Shown: in pieces, positions 10,276 to 21,267 of the stretch
Layout: each line of letters begins with the position of its first letter
Position numbering within the stretch: the first letter of the stretch is position 1
Source: Flavobacteriales bacterium
Lineage (GTDB): Bacteria > Bacteroidota > Bacteroidia > Flavobacteriales > Flavobacteriaceae
Direction of reading: 5' to 3'
Length of the DNA: 64,000 nucleotides
Assembly (NCBI GenBank): GCA_004214185.1
Contig: SGZG01000003.1
Coordinates: 1-64,000 of the forward strand
Notes under the pieces: generated by a model
The model's input: only the letters and a program-made list of their open reading frames with translations
The model's database searches: none
Told to the model about the DNA's origin: nothing
Translations under genes and position numbers: made by a program

Positions 10276-12075
10276 ATGCAATTAAACCAAGAAATTAAGA
10301 ATTTGCCATTTGATTTACCAAAAAATCAGAGTAACGTAATAAAAGTAATAGGAGTAGGAGGAGGTGGAAGTAATGCAATTAATTATATGCATTCAAAAGG
10401 AATAAAGGGAGTGGATTTTGTAGTGTGTAATACAGACTCTCAAGCATTAGAAAACAGTAAGGTTGAAAATAAAATTCAGTTAGGTATATCTCTAACAGAG
10501 GGTTTAGGAGCCGGAGCAAATCCTGAAATTGGTGAAAAAGCTGCTGTTGAAAGTTTCGATGATTTAAAGAAAATGTTAGAAACTAATACAAAAATGGTTT
10601 TTGTAACAGCAGGAATGGGAGGAGGAACTGGAACCGGAGCAGCTCCAGTAATTTCAAAATTAGCAAAAGAAATGGATATTTTAACGGTTGGTATTGTCAC
10701 AATGCCATTTCAATTTGAAGGCAAAATTAGAGAAGAGCAAGCAAAAAAAGGAATTGAAAAATTAAGAAATGAAGTTGACGCATTAATTGTTATAAACAAT
10801 AATAAATTAAGAGATATTTATGGTAATCTAGGTTTTAAAGAAGGTTTTGCAAAAGCAGACGAAGTTCTAGCTACTGCATCTAAAGGAATAGCTGAAGTTA
10901 TTACACATCACTATACTCAAAATATTGATTTAAAAGATGCTAAAACTGTCTTGTCAAACAGTGGCAATGCTATTATGGGATCAGCCACATCATCTGGAAC
11001 AAAAAGGTCAATAGAGGCAATTTCTTCAGCATTAGATTCCCCTTTATTAAATGATAATAGGATACATGGAGCAAAAAATGTTTTACTTTTAATAGTTTCA
11101 GGAAAACAAGAAATTACAATAGATGAAATCGGATTAATAAATGAATATATTCAGGAAAAAGCAGGTCATAATGCAAATATAATTATGGGTGTTGGAGAAG
11201 ATTTGAATTTGGAGGAATCAATTTCTGTTACAGTAATTGCTACTGGATTTGATCCCAATCAGCAAGAAGAAATTATACATTCAGATTCAAAAAAAATAAT
11301 TCATAATCTTGATGAAAATACTGGATATGTTCAAAATTTGAGTTCAAAAAACAGCTCTGATGATAATACCATGGAGTTGGATTTTGAGACTGATTCAATA
11401 GATTTTAAAAACACAGAAATAGAAATAGAGAATCTTGACTCATCCACTAATCATGAAGATCTAAAGGCTTCTATTGAGGAAGTTAAGTCAACTTTTGATA
11501 TAAACAACGATAAGATGGAAATTAACGACATTAATAATCTTGAAGTAATATCCCCTGAAGAAATAAAAATAGAGGAACAAGTTTTATTTGACTTTGACAT
11601 GCCATTGAAAAAGAAAAAATTTGATCCTGACAAAATTATTCATGAATTAATTGAGGATGTAAATGAAATCGAAGTAAATAATCCTATTCATATAATTCCT
11701 GTAACAGAAGTGACAGCCACTAATTCAAATAAATCAAGTTTTGACGATTACAATACAAAACCTAGTAATGATTCTCTCAATAATAAAGAAAACGAAGTTA
11801 TTCTTAACCCCCTAAATTGTTCAATTGCTGTTGGATTAGCTAAAAGAACTGATGAGAGAAAAATTAAATTAAAAGAGTTTAATTACGATTTTAAAAAATC
11901 CAGAAACCTAAAATCTATAGAAAATGAACCTGCTTTTAAAAGAGCTGGAATTTCTCTTACTGATTTAGAAAAAGTTAAATTATCAAAAAGCTCAATAGGC
12001 GATGATTTAAATGGAAAAATTAATAATAGAGCGAACAACTCTTTTTTACTTGATAATATCGATCAACTTAAATAA
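10276..12075 (+). CDS. ftsZ: Cell division protein FtsZ with long C-terminal linker
   Basis: GVGGGGSNA, GGGTGTGAAPV tubulin signature, NFD/NNNKLRDIYG region; acidic, Asn-rich C-terminal extension. Confidence 0.97.
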   Translation: MQLNQEIKNLPFDLPKNQSNVIKVIGVGGGGSNAINYMHSKGIKGVDFVVCNTDSQALENSKVENKIQLGISLTEGLGAGANPEIGEKAAVESFDDLKKMLETNTKMVFVTAGMGGGTGTGAAPVISKLAKEMDILTVGIVTMPFQFEGKIREEQAKKGIEKLRNEVDALIVINNNKLRDIYGNLGFKEGFAKADEVLATASKGIAEVITHHYTQNIDLKDAKTVLSNSGNAIMGSATSSGTKRSIEAISSALDSPLLNDNRIHGAKNVLLLIVSGKQEITIDEIGLINEYIQEKAGHNANIIMGVGEDLNLEESISVTVIATGFDPNQQEEIIHSDSKKIIHNLDENTGYVQNLSSKNSSDDNTMELDFETDSIDFKNTEIEIENLDSSTNHEDLKASIEEVKSTFDINNDKMEINDINNLEVISPEEIKIEEQVLFDFDMPLKKKKFDPDKIIHELIEDVNEIEVNNPIHIIPVTEVTATNSNKSSFDDYNTKPSNDSLNNKENEVILNPLNCSIAVGLAKRTDERKIKLKEFNYDFKKSRNLKSIENEPAFKRAGISLTDLEKVKLSKSSIGDDLNGKINNRANNSFLLDNIDQLK

Positions 12076-12081
12076 ATAACT

Positions 12082-12531
12082 ATGGGATTACTAGAAAATA
12101 TTTCAGGCTCAATTATTAAGGCTATAAAAAGTAAGAATAACTATGAATTAGAGTCTTTAAGGGCGATCAAGTCAGCTTTATTACTTGCAAGAACACAAAA
12201 AAATTTTGGAGGAGAAATTAGTCAAGCTGATGAAATTAAAATATTACAAAAATTAGTTAAACAAAGGAAAGAAAGTGCTGAAATATATTCAAATCAAGAC
12301 AGGTTAGAGCTTGCCGAATTAGAACTCAATCAGGCTAAAGTAATTGAGAAGTTTTTACCTAAACAATTAGATCATGATGAAATTGAAAAAATTATTTCTG
12401 AAATAATCGATCAATCTGGTGCTCAGGGAATGAAAGATATGGGCAAAGTAATGGGACTTGCTTCAAGTCAACTTTCAGGAAAAGCTGATGGAAAAACTAT
12501 TTCTAATATAGTTCGTTCTAAGTTGTCTTAA
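12082..12531 (+). CDS. yqeY: GatB/YqeY domain-containing protein
   Basis: LRAIKSALLLARTQ, KQRKESAEIYSNQDRLELAELE, GKVMGLASSQLSGKADG. Confidence 0.9.
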   Translation: MGLLENISGSIIKAIKSKNNYELESLRAIKSALLLARTQKNFGGEISQADEIKILQKLVKQRKESAEIYSNQDRLELAELELNQAKVIEKFLPKQLDHDEIEKIISEIIDQSGAQGMKDMGKVMGLASSQLSGKADGKTISNIVRSKLS

Positions 12532-12536
12532 TTTTT

Positions 12537-12610
12537 GGCCCAGTAGTTCAACTGGATAGAATATCAGATTTCGGCTCTGATGGTTGGAGGTTCGAATCCT
12601 CCCTGGGTCA
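12537..12610 (+). tRNA. tRNA-Arg (anticodon TCG)
   Basis: Acceptor GGCCCAG/CTGGGTC, anticodon stem TCAGA/TCTGA with loop TTTCGGC, T-arm GGAGGTTCGAATCCTCC, discriminator A; no encoded CCA. Confidence 0.93.
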
Positions 12611-12624
12611 CGAAAAAACAACTT

Positions 12625-13071
12625 ATGTATAAATTTTTTCTTCTTATTATTATATTATTAAATTTTAAATTATCTGCTCAAAATAATCAGGAATTGTTTG
12701 AGCTCCAAATAAACGTATCTAATATAGAATCAAATGGAAACTTAATAATTGCTGTTTGGTCAAATCCTGATTCATGGAATAGCAACGCTACAAACAGTTC
12801 AGGTCAAAAAGAAGGTTTTGATTATGGTTATAAAGAATGGGTGGAAAAAGATAAATTTTCCACAACAATTAATCTTCCTAAAGGAATTTATCTTATATCA
12901 ATTTTATTAGATAAAAACCAAAACAATATTTTAGACAAAAACTTTATAGGTATGCCTGTTGAACAATATGGTTTTTCCACAGAAAAAAAAATCAGATTTA
13001 GAAAACCAAAATTTAGTGAAGGCTCAATTAAATTTTATAAAAAAAGGGTTTTAGATATTGAACTACAGTAA
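12625..13071 (+). CDS. DUF2141-like secreted protein
   Basis: The ORF listed from 12580 starts inside tRNA-Arg; the ATG at 12625 gives a signal peptide (MYKFFLLIIILLNFKLSAQ). NLIIAVWSNPDSWNS / YLISILLDKNQNNILDKNFIGMPVEQYGFS resembles DUF2141. Confidence 0.75.
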   Translation: MYKFFLLIIILLNFKLSAQNNQELFELQINVSNIESNGNLIIAVWSNPDSWNSNATNSSGQKEGFDYGYKEWVEKDKFSTTINLPKGIYLISILLDKNQNNILDKNFIGMPVEQYGFSTEKKIRFRKPKFSEGSIKFYKKRVLDIELQ

Positions 13072-13116
13072 TTAAATATTACTATTTACCTTAATAGTGT
13101 AATTATTTAAAATTTT

Positions 13117-14244
13117 TTATTCAATATTTATTGTTTTTATTGTTCTAAGGTTGGTTTTAGGTGCGATCACATAGTTTAAAACTTCAAATTCTAAATCAAT
13201 TTTATTTTTAACTTTTTTTGTTTTGATATATATTGTTTTACTAGACTTAGGTTTAAGTTCGATGTATTTGTAGTCATTATGAAATGTAAATTCTCCAGTA
13301 TAGTTGAGATTAATTGGAGCAACTGATTTATTTATTAACTCTACCTGCAAAATTTCAACTTTTCTATTTTTGAATCCGTATCCTTTGGAAACAACCTCCA
13401 AATTGTTTTCTATTACTTGTTTTAAATTATTTGACTTACCAATAATTAGATCTCTGTACCATATAAATGTATCTCCTTTAAATAAAGCATCTCTGATAGA
13501 TTTTATTGTTCTATTATTTGACATTATAAATGTAATTGGTCTGTGAAAACTTTCTTTTTTAATATTAAAATCCCATTCAATTAATATATGAACATCACTT
13601 GTACCCATCATTGTTAATTCATTTTCAAGTGCAATTTGCATTGCTTCCTCAGAAAATGTATCAAAGTTTACAACCTCAATTCCGTGTAATAATTTTTTAT
13701 CAATTACATCTTTATGAATCGGATCAAGTTTAGCTATTCCATCGCTTCTGTTAGCTTCCCACATTGGATGATTCCAAAAAACAAAAGCTCCTTGATTATT
13801 AGCTTCTCTAATTGCTCGATTAAAGTTCAAAGGTTTTTTATCACTTTCAAAAAATTTATTAGCATCTTTTATAAAAATTGCATTAAAGTGGCCTGGTGGC
13901 ATTGGTTTTGTAATTTCTGTTCCGTGAACAACTGCTAAAGGACGATTTTGTACATAACCACCTGCTATTTGAAATGATCTATTTCTATTTGTATGAGGGA
14001 TGTCATTCAAATGAGACTGGTATTCTAGGTGTTCCGTAAGTGATATTAAATCAATGCTATCTCTAACAGCCTCATCAACCCTGACAGTTGGCCATACAAC
14101 TCCATCAGAAAAAACACTGTGAATATGTAAATCAGATGAAATATAAAAAACATCATCAGGACTTTTAAAAAATTCTTTTCTTTTTTGTGCACTAATATTA
14201 AACACAGTTAATATTAGGATTAGAGCAGATATACTTTTTTTCAT
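13117..14244 (-). CDS. PHP-domain phosphoesterase (Sb-PDE-like family), secreted
   Basis: SDLHIHSVFSDGVVWPTVRVDEAVRDSIDLISLTEHLEYQ PHP metal-binding motif; signal peptide MKKSISALILILTVFNISAQ starts at 14244, better than the listed 14349. Confidence 0.75.
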   Translation of the reverse strand: MKKSISALILILTVFNISAQKRKEFFKSPDDVFYISSDLHIHSVFSDGVVWPTVRVDEAVRDSIDLISLTEHLEYQSHLNDIPHTNRNRSFQIAGGYVQNRPLAVVHGTEITKPMPPGHFNAIFIKDANKFFESDKKPLNFNRAIREANNQGAFVFWNHPMWEANRSDGIAKLDPIHKDVIDKKLLHGIEVVNFDTFSEEAMQIALENELTMMGTSDVHILIEWDFNIKKESFHRPITFIMSNNRTIKSIRDALFKGDTFIWYRDLIIGKSNNLKQVIENNLEVVSKGYGFKNRKVEILQVELINKSVAPINLNYTGEFTFHNDYKYIELKPKSSKTIYIKTKKVKNKIDLEFEVLNYVIAPKTNLRTIKTINIE

Positions 14245-14398
14245 GATAAAATATTTGATTAAGTTTTTTGTTTTGAAAAAAAAATAGTCATTATTTAAAG
14301 TAATTAAAAGGGTTAAAAATTTAAATGTTTTTAATCTAGTTTTTACCATTTAATTATCTTTATATTAAATTAAATTTACAATTTTAATTATTATCAGT

Positions 14399-15085
14399 AT
14401 GAAGTATATAAATAACACTCTTATTTTGGCACTTATATTATTTAATTATTCATGTGCCTCTCTATCTTTATTTTCACCTGAAACTCATAATCATTACACT
14501 ACTGAAAATGATAGTTCGAATAATAATGAACCGATCGTTAATCAAGCAAATACGATCAACTTATTTAATGGAAATGATTTAAACGGATGGATAGTTTACG
14601 GAACAGAAAAATGGTATGTTGAAGATGGGATTTTAGTTTGTGAAAGTGGCCCAGATGCTCAGTATGGATATTTAGGAACTGAAGATTATTACAAGAATTT
14701 TGTTTTAAATCTTGAATTTATGCAAGAAGCAAATGGAAATAGTGGTGTTTTTTTTAGATCTACTGTTGAGGGAACTAAAGTAAGTGGGTGGCAAGTTGAA
14801 GTAGCACCCCCTGGGTTATACACCGGTGGAATTTATGAATCATATGGAAGAGGTTGGTTAATTAAACCAAGCTTTGGAAAAGATTCTTCTCTAATTATGG
14901 GAGACTGGAACAAACTTACTGTTAAAGTTGAAGATAGTAATGTAACTACATGGCTAAATGGAAAAAAAATGATTTCTTATTCAGATAAAAAAATTGGAGA
15001 TGCTAATGGTAGAATTGCTTTACAGATACATGATGGTGGAGGTATTAAAGTAAAATGGAGAAATATCAAAATTCAAAATTTATAA
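14399..15085 (+). CDS. DUF1080 (3-keto-disaccharide hydrolase-like) lipoprotein
   Basis: LFNGNDLNGWIVYG...WYVEDGILVCES...NSGVFFRS...WNKLTVKVEDSNVTTWLNGKKM; lipobox-like YSCAS. Confidence 0.85.
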   Translation: MKYINNTLILALILFNYSCASLSLFSPETHNHYTTENDSSNNNEPIVNQANTINLFNGNDLNGWIVYGTEKWYVEDGILVCESGPDAQYGYLGTEDYYKNFVLNLEFMQEANGNSGVFFRSTVEGTKVSGWQVEVAPPGLYTGGIYESYGRGWLIKPSFGKDSSLIMGDWNKLTVKVEDSNVTTWLNGKKMISYSDKKIGDANGRIALQIHDGGGIKVKWRNIKIQNL

Positions 15086-16137
15086 ACAAAACCTGAAGAG
15101 TGATCTTTTCTTGCTCCTGTTACATTGCTCAAACAGTTAATCTTATTATAATATTTCAAAAAACCTAAATATGCAAAAATTAATGATTCTTTGTGTTCTA
15201 TTATATCCTTTTTAGGGATGATAATTTTACACTCAACTTTGTCTTCGATTTTTTGAACTAAAGTTTTATTGTATACACCTCCACCTGTAATCAAAATTTT
15301 ATCATCTTTTTTTTCTTTTATTGATTTTTTTATTTGATATGAAATATGTTCAATATATGTCATTAGTATATCGTAGTTATTTATTGAATAAGATTTAATT
15401 AATGGAATAACTTTTTCGTTTACATATTCAATTCCTAAAGATTTAGGTCCTGAAATTTTATAAAAAGCCATTCTATTTAACTTACTCAATAGTTTATAAT
15501 TGATATTTCCTTTTTTTGAAAGGTTTCCGTTAATATCATAATCATATCCTAATTTATTTGAGTAATAATTTAAAACTGTATTTGCTGGACTAATATCAAA
15601 AGCATTGATGGTTTTATCTTTCTTAATTGAAATATTACAGAACCCTCCTATATTTAAACAATATTTGTAATCGCTAAATAAATTCAAGTCTCCAATAGGT
15701 ACCAGGGGAGCACCTTGACCACCCAGTTTCACGTCTTGGATTCTAAAATTACATACAACATTACATTTTGTTTTTTCTAAAATTGATTTACCGTTTCCAA
15801 TTTGGTATGTTATTCCTTGATTTGGTTTGTGATGAACTGTATGTCCGTGAGATGAAATAATATCAATTTTTATATTTCCACATTCTTTAATAAAAGTATT
15901 AATCTTATCACCAATGTAATTACCGTATTCAACATCTAATTTTCTTAATTCTTTTTTATCACAATGAATTGAATTTTTGAGTTTTGAAATCCAAATATTG
16001 GAATAATCATAGGTATAAGTATTGATTATTTTATAGTTTGAGTGAATATTTTTATCAAATTTTACTAAACTTAAGTCTAGACCATCAATAGAAGTTCCAC
16101 TCATGGCTCCAATAACATATATATAATTTGAACACAT
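15073..16137 (-). CDS. anmK: Anhydro-N-acetylmuramic acid kinase
   Basis: GAMSGTSIDGLDLSLV, SSHGHTVHHKP, LNIGGFCNIS, DISPANTVLNYY, ITGGGVYN. Confidence 0.92.
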   Translation of the reverse strand: MCSNYIYVIGAMSGTSIDGLDLSLVKFDKNIHSNYKIINTYTYDYSNIWISKLKNSIHCDKKELRKLDVEYGNYIGDKINTFIKECGNIKIDIISSHGHTVHHKPNQGITYQIGNGKSILEKTKCNVVCNFRIQDVKLGGQGAPLVPIGDLNLFSDYKYCLNIGGFCNISIKKDKTINAFDISPANTVLNYYSNKLGYDYDINGNLSKKGNINYKLLSKLNRMAFYKISGPKSLGIEYVNEKVIPLIKSYSINNYDILMTYIEHISYQIKKSIKEKKDDKILITGGGVYNKTLVQKIEDKVECKIIIPKKDIIEHKESLIFAYLGFLKYYNKINCLSNVTGARKDHSSGFVYKF

Positions 16138-16175
16138 AACTGATATGTATTAAAATTATTAATATTTATTTACAA

Positions 16176-16829
16176 CTAATTAATAATTGAAGATAATTCT
16201 GAAATAGTATTTGAAGGATTTTTGGACTTAAAAACAAAGCTTCCAGCAACTAGTGCATTAGCACCACATTCAATTAGTTTTTTTGCATTGTTGGAATTTA
16301 CTCCCCCATCCACTTCAATAATAGCACTGGAGTTATGATCGTTAATTAAATTTCTAAGCTCTCTCACTTTATTGAAAGTGTTTTTTATGAAAGATTGTCC
16401 TCCAAAGCCAGGATTAACACTCATAATACAAACTAAATCTAGGTCACCTATTATAGATTTTAAAAAAGAAACAGGTGTATGAGGGTTGATGGCTACACCA
16501 GCTTTTAAATTTAAATCCTTAATTTTTTGAACTGTTCTATGAAGATGTGGACAAGCCTCGAAATGAACAGTTAAAATATCAGCTCCAAGTTGAGAGAATT
16601 TTTCTAAATAATCATCAGGACTAGAAATCATTAGATGAACATCTAATGTTTTTTTAGCATTTTCTTTGAAGACGTTCATTATTGGTGTTCCGAATGAAAT
16701 ATTAGGAACAAAAACCCCATCCATAACATCAATGTGAAACCAATCAGCTTTACTATTATTGACCATATCAATCTCACTTTTGAGGTTTCCAAAATCACAA
16801 GCAAGCATGGATGGCGCAATAATATTCAT
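16176..16829 (-). CDS. rpe: Ribulose-phosphate 3-epimerase
   Basis: APSMLACDFGNL, FHIDVMDGVFVPNISFG, VNPGFGGQSFI, EVDGGVN. Confidence 0.96.
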   Translation of the reverse strand: MNIIAPSMLACDFGNLKSEIDMVNNSKADWFHIDVMDGVFVPNISFGTPIMNVFKENAKKTLDVHLMISSPDDYLEKFSQLGADILTVHFEACPHLHRTVQKIKDLNLKAGVAINPHTPVSFLKSIIGDLDLVCIMSVNPGFGGQSFIKNTFNKVRELRNLINDHNSSAIIEVDGGVNSNNAKKLIECGANALVAGSFVFKSKNPSNTISELSSIIN

Positions 16830-16830
16830 A

Positions 16831-17694
16831 TTAACCTAAGTAAGTTTTTAGAATTCGGCTTCTTGATGTGTGCTTTAATCTTCTAATTGCTTTCTCTTTA
16901 ATTTGCCTAACTCTTTCTCTAGTTAGATCAAATGTTTCTCCGATTTCTTCAAGTGTCATGGCATGTTTTTCACCTAATCCAAAATATAACCTAACAACAT
17001 CTGCTTCCCTTGGCGTTAATGTTTCTAGAGCTCTTTCAATTTCTGTTCTTAAAGATTCATGCAAAAGGTTTCTATCAGGGTTAGGCGATTCGCCACTTCT
17101 TAATACATCATAGAGGTTAGAATCCTCTCCTTCAACTAAGGGTGCGTCCATAGAAACATGTCTTCCAGAATTTTTCATTGATTCTTTTACATCAGAAACC
17201 GTCATATCCAACTCTTTTGCAATTTCTTCAGCTGAAGGAACTCTTTCGTTTGCCTGTTCTAAGAAGGCATACATTTTGTTTATTTTATTAATGGATCCAA
17301 TTTTATTTAATGGAAGTCTTACAATCCTAGATTGTTCGGCTAGAGCCTGCAGAATAGATTGTCTAATCCACCAAACCGCATAAGAAATAAACTTAAATCC
17401 TCTTGTTTCATCAAATCTTCTTGCGGCTTTAATTAAACCTAGATTACCTTCGTTAATTAAATCAGGCAGAGTAAGTCCTTGATTTTGATATTGTTTTGCA
17501 ACAGAAACAACAAATCTTAAATTGGCTTTTGTTAGCTTATCTAAAGCATTTTCATCACCTGCTCTGATTTTTTGAGCCAATTCAACTTCTTCCTCAGCTG
17601 TAATTAAATCAACTTTTCCAATTTCTTGTAAATATTTGTCAAGTGAGGCAGTTTCCCTATTGGTTACCTGTTTTGTAATCTTAAGTTGTCTCAT
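16831..17694 (-). CDS. rpoD: Primary sigma factor (RpoD/SigA), short Bacteroidota form
   Basis: [68 protein letters not shown], region 4 HTH. Confidence 0.95.
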   Translation of the reverse strand: MRQLKITKQVTNRETASLDKYLQEIGKVDLITAEEEVELAQKIRAGDENALDKLTKANLRFVVSVAKQYQNQGLTLPDLINEGNLGLIKAARRFDETRGFKFISYAVWWIRQSILQALAEQSRIVRLPLNKIGSINKINKMYAFLEQANERVPSAEEIAKELDMTVSDVKESMKNSGRHVSMDAPLVEGEDSNLYDVLRSGESPNPDRNLLHESLRTEIERALETLTPREADVVRLYFGLGEKHAMTLEEIGETFDLTRERVRQIKEKAIRRLKHTSRSRILKTYLG

Positions 17695-17754
17695 GTAATC
17701 TGTTTTAAACTTATTATACGTTCAAAATATTAAAAAGGTTACAGTTTAATGTAA

Positions 17755-19968
17755 TTATTTAGAATTTTTATTACCTCTTTCTCTGTTATCTCTTCTTCTA
17801 TTGTCTTTATTTTGGGGTCTAGGCGATCTTTCTACAAAACCTTCAGGTTTTTCTAATAATGCTTTTCTTGAAACTTTTTCCTTTCTAGTTCGTGGATCCA
17901 CACCAAAGTATTTTACCTCAAGTTCATCACCTAGCTTAAGAACATCACTAACGTTATTGGTTCTTTCCCAAGCAATTTCACTTACATGTAACAAAACTTC
18001 ATTTCCAGGTGCATCTAAATATTCAACAACAGCACCAAAATCCAACATTTTTATAACTTTAACTTTATATGTATTACCTTTTTCTGGTTTGAAAAGAAGG
18101 GAATCAATTTTACAAAGAACTAAATCAATACCTTCTTGGTTAGTCCCTAGAATTTCTACAATTCCTTCTTCAGTTTCAGGATCTTCATTAATAACAATTG
18201 TACAACCGGTACTCTTTTGTAATTCTTGAATCACCTTACCTCCAGGGCCGATAAAAGGTCCAATAAACTCGTTTGGAATTCGACTGGTAACCATTTTTGG
18301 TGCATGAGCTTTAACTTCCGGATTAGGTTTTTCTATAGTTTCAGTAATTTTATTTAATATATGTAACCTTCCATCTCTGGCTTGCTTTAGAGCTTTAACT
18401 AAAATTTCATATGATAAACCTTTTATTTTGATATCCATTTGACATGCTGTTATACCCTCTGAAGTTCCAGTGACCTTAAAATCCATGTCACCTAAATGAT
18501 CTTCATCACCAAGTATATCACTTAGTACAGCATATCTTTCCCCATCTGAGATAAGTCCCATTGCAATTCCTGAAACAGGTCTTTTAATTTGCACTCCAGC
18601 ATCCATTAATGCCATCGTACCCGAACAAACAGTTGCCATTGAAGATGACCCATTTGATTCTAGCACTTCACTCACAACTCGAACAGTATATGGGCAATCA
18701 TCTGGAATCATTCCTTTTAGACCTCTTTGAGCAAGGTTACCGTGTCCAACCTCTCTTCTTGATGTTCCTCTTAATGGTCTTGCCTCTCCAGTACAGAAAG
18801 GAGGAAAGTTATAATGTAAATAAAAAGTTTCCTCACCTTCATATGACGGCATGTCAATTTTATTAGCTTCTCTTGATGTTCCTAAAGTTACTGTTGCTAA
18901 AGCTTGAGTTTCACCTCTTGTGAATATGGATGATCCATGTGTAGATGGCAGGTAATTAACTTCACACCATATTGGTCTGATATCGGTTGTTTTCCTTCCA
19001 TCTAATCTCAAACCCTCACTTAAAGTTAATTCACGAACAGCTTCTTTTTGAGATTTGTTAAAATACTTTTCAATTAGTTTACCATTTTCTTCCATTTCTT
19101 CTTCAGAAAAAAGAGATTTTACCTCATCTTTAAGGGTTGAAAAAGCTAAACTTCGCTCTGATTTTGATGTTCCTTTTTTTGCAATTTCATAAGATTTGTT
19201 GAAAGTGGCATCATGAATTTTTTTGGAAAGCTCTTCATTTTCATCACTTTTTTCATATTCTCTGACTGCTTTCTTACCAACAGCTTCAGCAAGTCTAACT
19301 TGAGCTTCAATTTGAACTTTTATTGACTCATGAGCAAATTTGATAGCCTTAGCCATTTCTTCCTCACTACACTCATCCATTTCACCTTCAACCATCATAA
19401 CTGATTCAGCTGATGCTCCTACCATCATATCGATATCAGATTTTTCTAATTGAACTCTACTAGGATTTATAATAAACTTTCCATCTACTCTTGCAACTCT
19501 TGCTTCAGAAATAGGGCATTCAAAAGGAAAGTCACTTAATTGAATTGCTGCAGATGCTGCAAGACCTGCTAATGCATCTGGCATGACATCTTCATCATGT
19601 GACATTAGTTGTATCATAACTTGGACTTCTGAATGATAATCCTTTGGAAATAATGGACGTAATACTCTATCCACCAACCTCATAGTTAAAACCTCACCAT
19701 CACTTGGTCTAGCTTCTCTTTTAAAAAATCCACCTGGATATCTACCAGCAGCAGCGAATTTTTCTCTATAATCTACTGTAAGTGGAAGGAAGTCAACATT
19801 ACTAGCATCATAGTTAGAAACTACGGTACAAAGTAGCATAGCTTTACCCATTTGAACAACTACTGAACCGTGAGCTTGTTTAGCTAGCTTTCCAGTTTCA
19901 AGAGTTATTATTCTACCATCACCTAAGTCAATGGTTTCATTAAAAGTTTTGATTTTCATATTTTTCAT
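17755..19968 (-). CDS. pnp: Polyribonucleotide nucleotidyltransferase
   Basis: Two RNase PH domains, KH ([13 protein letters not shown]) and S1 domains; adjacent to rpsO. Confidence 0.97.
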   Translation of the reverse strand: MKNMKIKTFNETIDLGDGRIITLETGKLAKQAHGSVVVQMGKAMLLCTVVSNYDASNVDFLPLTVDYREKFAAAGRYPGGFFKREARPSDGEVLTMRLVDRVLRPLFPKDYHSEVQVMIQLMSHDEDVMPDALAGLAASAAIQLSDFPFECPISEARVARVDGKFIINPSRVQLEKSDIDMMVGASAESVMMVEGEMDECSEEEMAKAIKFAHESIKVQIEAQVRLAEAVGKKAVREYEKSDENEELSKKIHDATFNKSYEIAKKGTSKSERSLAFSTLKDEVKSLFSEEEMEENGKLIEKYFNKSQKEAVRELTLSEGLRLDGRKTTDIRPIWCEVNYLPSTHGSSIFTRGETQALATVTLGTSREANKIDMPSYEGEETFYLHYNFPPFCTGEARPLRGTSRREVGHGNLAQRGLKGMIPDDCPYTVRVVSEVLESNGSSSMATVCSGTMALMDAGVQIKRPVSGIAMGLISDGERYAVLSDILGDEDHLGDMDFKVTGTSEGITACQMDIKIKGLSYEILVKALKQARDGRLHILNKITETIEKPNPEVKAHAPKMVTSRIPNEFIGPFIGPGGKVIQELQKSTGCTIVINEDPETEEGIVEILGTNQEGIDLVLCKIDSLLFKPEKGNTYKVKVIKMLDFGAVVEYLDAPGNEVLLHVSEIAWERTNNVSDVLKLGDELEVKYFGVDPRTRKEKVSRKALLEKPEGFVERSPRPQNKDNRRRDNRERGNKNSK

Positions 19969-20029
19969 TAAATAAATTAAGTTGTGTTGTGTCTTAAGTA
20001 GAATACCAATGAAAAACTATGGAAAAATT

Positions 20030-20299
20030 TTATTTACGTAAGTTTAATTTTTTAATTATCTCCCTGTAGCGATTTATATCTTTATTTTTAAGATAACTCA
20101 ATAAACTTTTTCTTTTTCCAACCATCATAACCAAGGATCTCTCAGTATTAAAATCCTTTTTGTTTTTTTTCAAGTGTTCAGTTAAATGATTAATACGTTT
20201 AGTAAATAATGCAATTTGACCTTCAGCAGAACCAGTATCTGATTCAGATTTTCCATGTTCTTTGAAGATTTCTTTTTTGTTTTCTTTTGTTAAATACAT
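20030..20299 (-). CDS. rpsO: 30S ribosomal protein S15
   Basis: 89 aa; [30 protein letters not shown]. Confidence 0.97.
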   Translation of the reverse strand: MYLTKENKKEIFKEHGKSESDTGSAEGQIALFTKRINHLTEHLKKNKKDFNTERSLVMMVGKRKSLLSYLKNKDINRYREIIKKLNLRK

Positions 20300-20342
20300 G
20301 CCAATATTATTAAAATGATTCTTATGTAACTTAATAGCGCGG

Positions 20343-20350
20343 CAAATATA
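20343..20350 (-). promoter_or_regulatory. Candidate Bacteroidota -7 element (TATATTTG) upstream of rpsO
   Basis: Minus-strand TATATTTG matches the TAnnTTTG consensus, about 45 nt upstream of the rpsO start; intergenic. Confidence 0.5.
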
Positions 20351-20374
20351 ATATTAATTTTGAAAAAAATACTT

Positions 20375-21232
20375 TTAATATGATCTTAAAGGTTTGTTTA
20401 GAACTAAATCAAAATATAAGTTGATTTTATTTTTTAATTCTAATCTTGAAGAAATGAAGTCTAAAAAACCATGATCAAGAAGAAATTCAGAGGTTTGAAA
20501 ACCTTCAGGTAACTCTTTTCCAGTTGTGTCTTTAACAACCCTAGGTCCTGCAAAACCAATCAATGCACCTGGTTCTGAAATATTAATATCTCCAAGCATA
20601 GCAAATGATGCCGTAGTTCCGCCTGTTGTTGGATCTGTACATAGAGATACATATGGGATTTTATGATTTGAGAGTTGAGCTAATTTTGCAGAAGTTTTTG
20701 CCATTTGCATTAGAGACAATGCCCCTTCCATCATTCTAGCTCCACCAGACTTTGATATTATAATCAAAGGTATTTTTTTCTTTATGGCAATATCAATAGC
20801 TCTACTTATTTTTTCACCAACAACAGATCCCATTGATCCTCCAATATAGCTAAAATCCATGCAGGCTATTACTACATCTTTACCATGAGATTTTCCAATA
20901 GCAACCCTGATAGCATCCTTAAGTCCTGATTTATCCTTAGCTTCTTTAGTCCTTTGTTTATAAGTTTTTTTATCTGAGAATTTTAAAGGGTCTTTTGATT
21001 TTAGATTTTTATCAATCTCTTTAAATTTACCATCAAATAAAATTTTGAAATATTCCTGACTACCAATTCTTAAATGAAATCCATCTTCAGGTGATACGTA
21101 AAAGTTTTTTTCTAATTCTTCAGTATCAATAATTTTGCCGGTGGGAGTTTTATGCCAAAGTCCTTCTGGGGTATCTTTTTTTTCTTCTGTTGAAGTTTGA
21201 ATTCCTTTTGTTTTTCTCTTAAACCAAGCCAT
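20375..21232 (-). CDS. accD: Acetyl-CoA carboxylase carboxyltransferase beta subunit
   Basis: [47 protein letters not shown]. Confidence 0.95.
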   Translation of the reverse strand: MAWFKRKTKGIQTSTEEKKDTPEGLWHKTPTGKIIDTEELEKNFYVSPEDGFHLRIGSQEYFKILFDGKFKEIDKNLKSKDPLKFSDKKTYKQRTKEAKDKSGLKDAIRVAIGKSHGKDVVIACMDFSYIGGSMGSVVGEKISRAIDIAIKKKIPLIIISKSGGARMMEGALSLMQMAKTSAKLAQLSNHKIPYVSLCTDPTTGGTTASFAMLGDINISEPGALIGFAGPRVVKDTTGKELPEGFQTSEFLLDHGFLDFISSRLELKNKINLYFDLVLNKPLRSY

Positions 21233-21248
21233 GAAATGGAAGTTTTTT

Positions 21249-21256
21249 CAAATATA
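21249..21256 (-). promoter_or_regulatory. Candidate -7 element (TATATTTG) upstream of accD
   Basis: Minus-strand TATATTTG in the accD/fbaA intergenic gap, 17 nt upstream of accD. Confidence 0.45.
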
Positions 21257-21267
21257 CTAAACCAAAT

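Noticed and set aside
12580-12624. Upstream part of the 12580-13071 ORF (MVGGSNPPWVTKKQL)
   Set aside because: This part lies within and just after tRNA-Arg; the signal peptide begins at ATG 12625.
17801-18229. 142-aa ORF antisense to pnp
   Set aside because: Shadow ORF opposite a conserved essential gene; low-complexity Ser/Leu/Phe composition.
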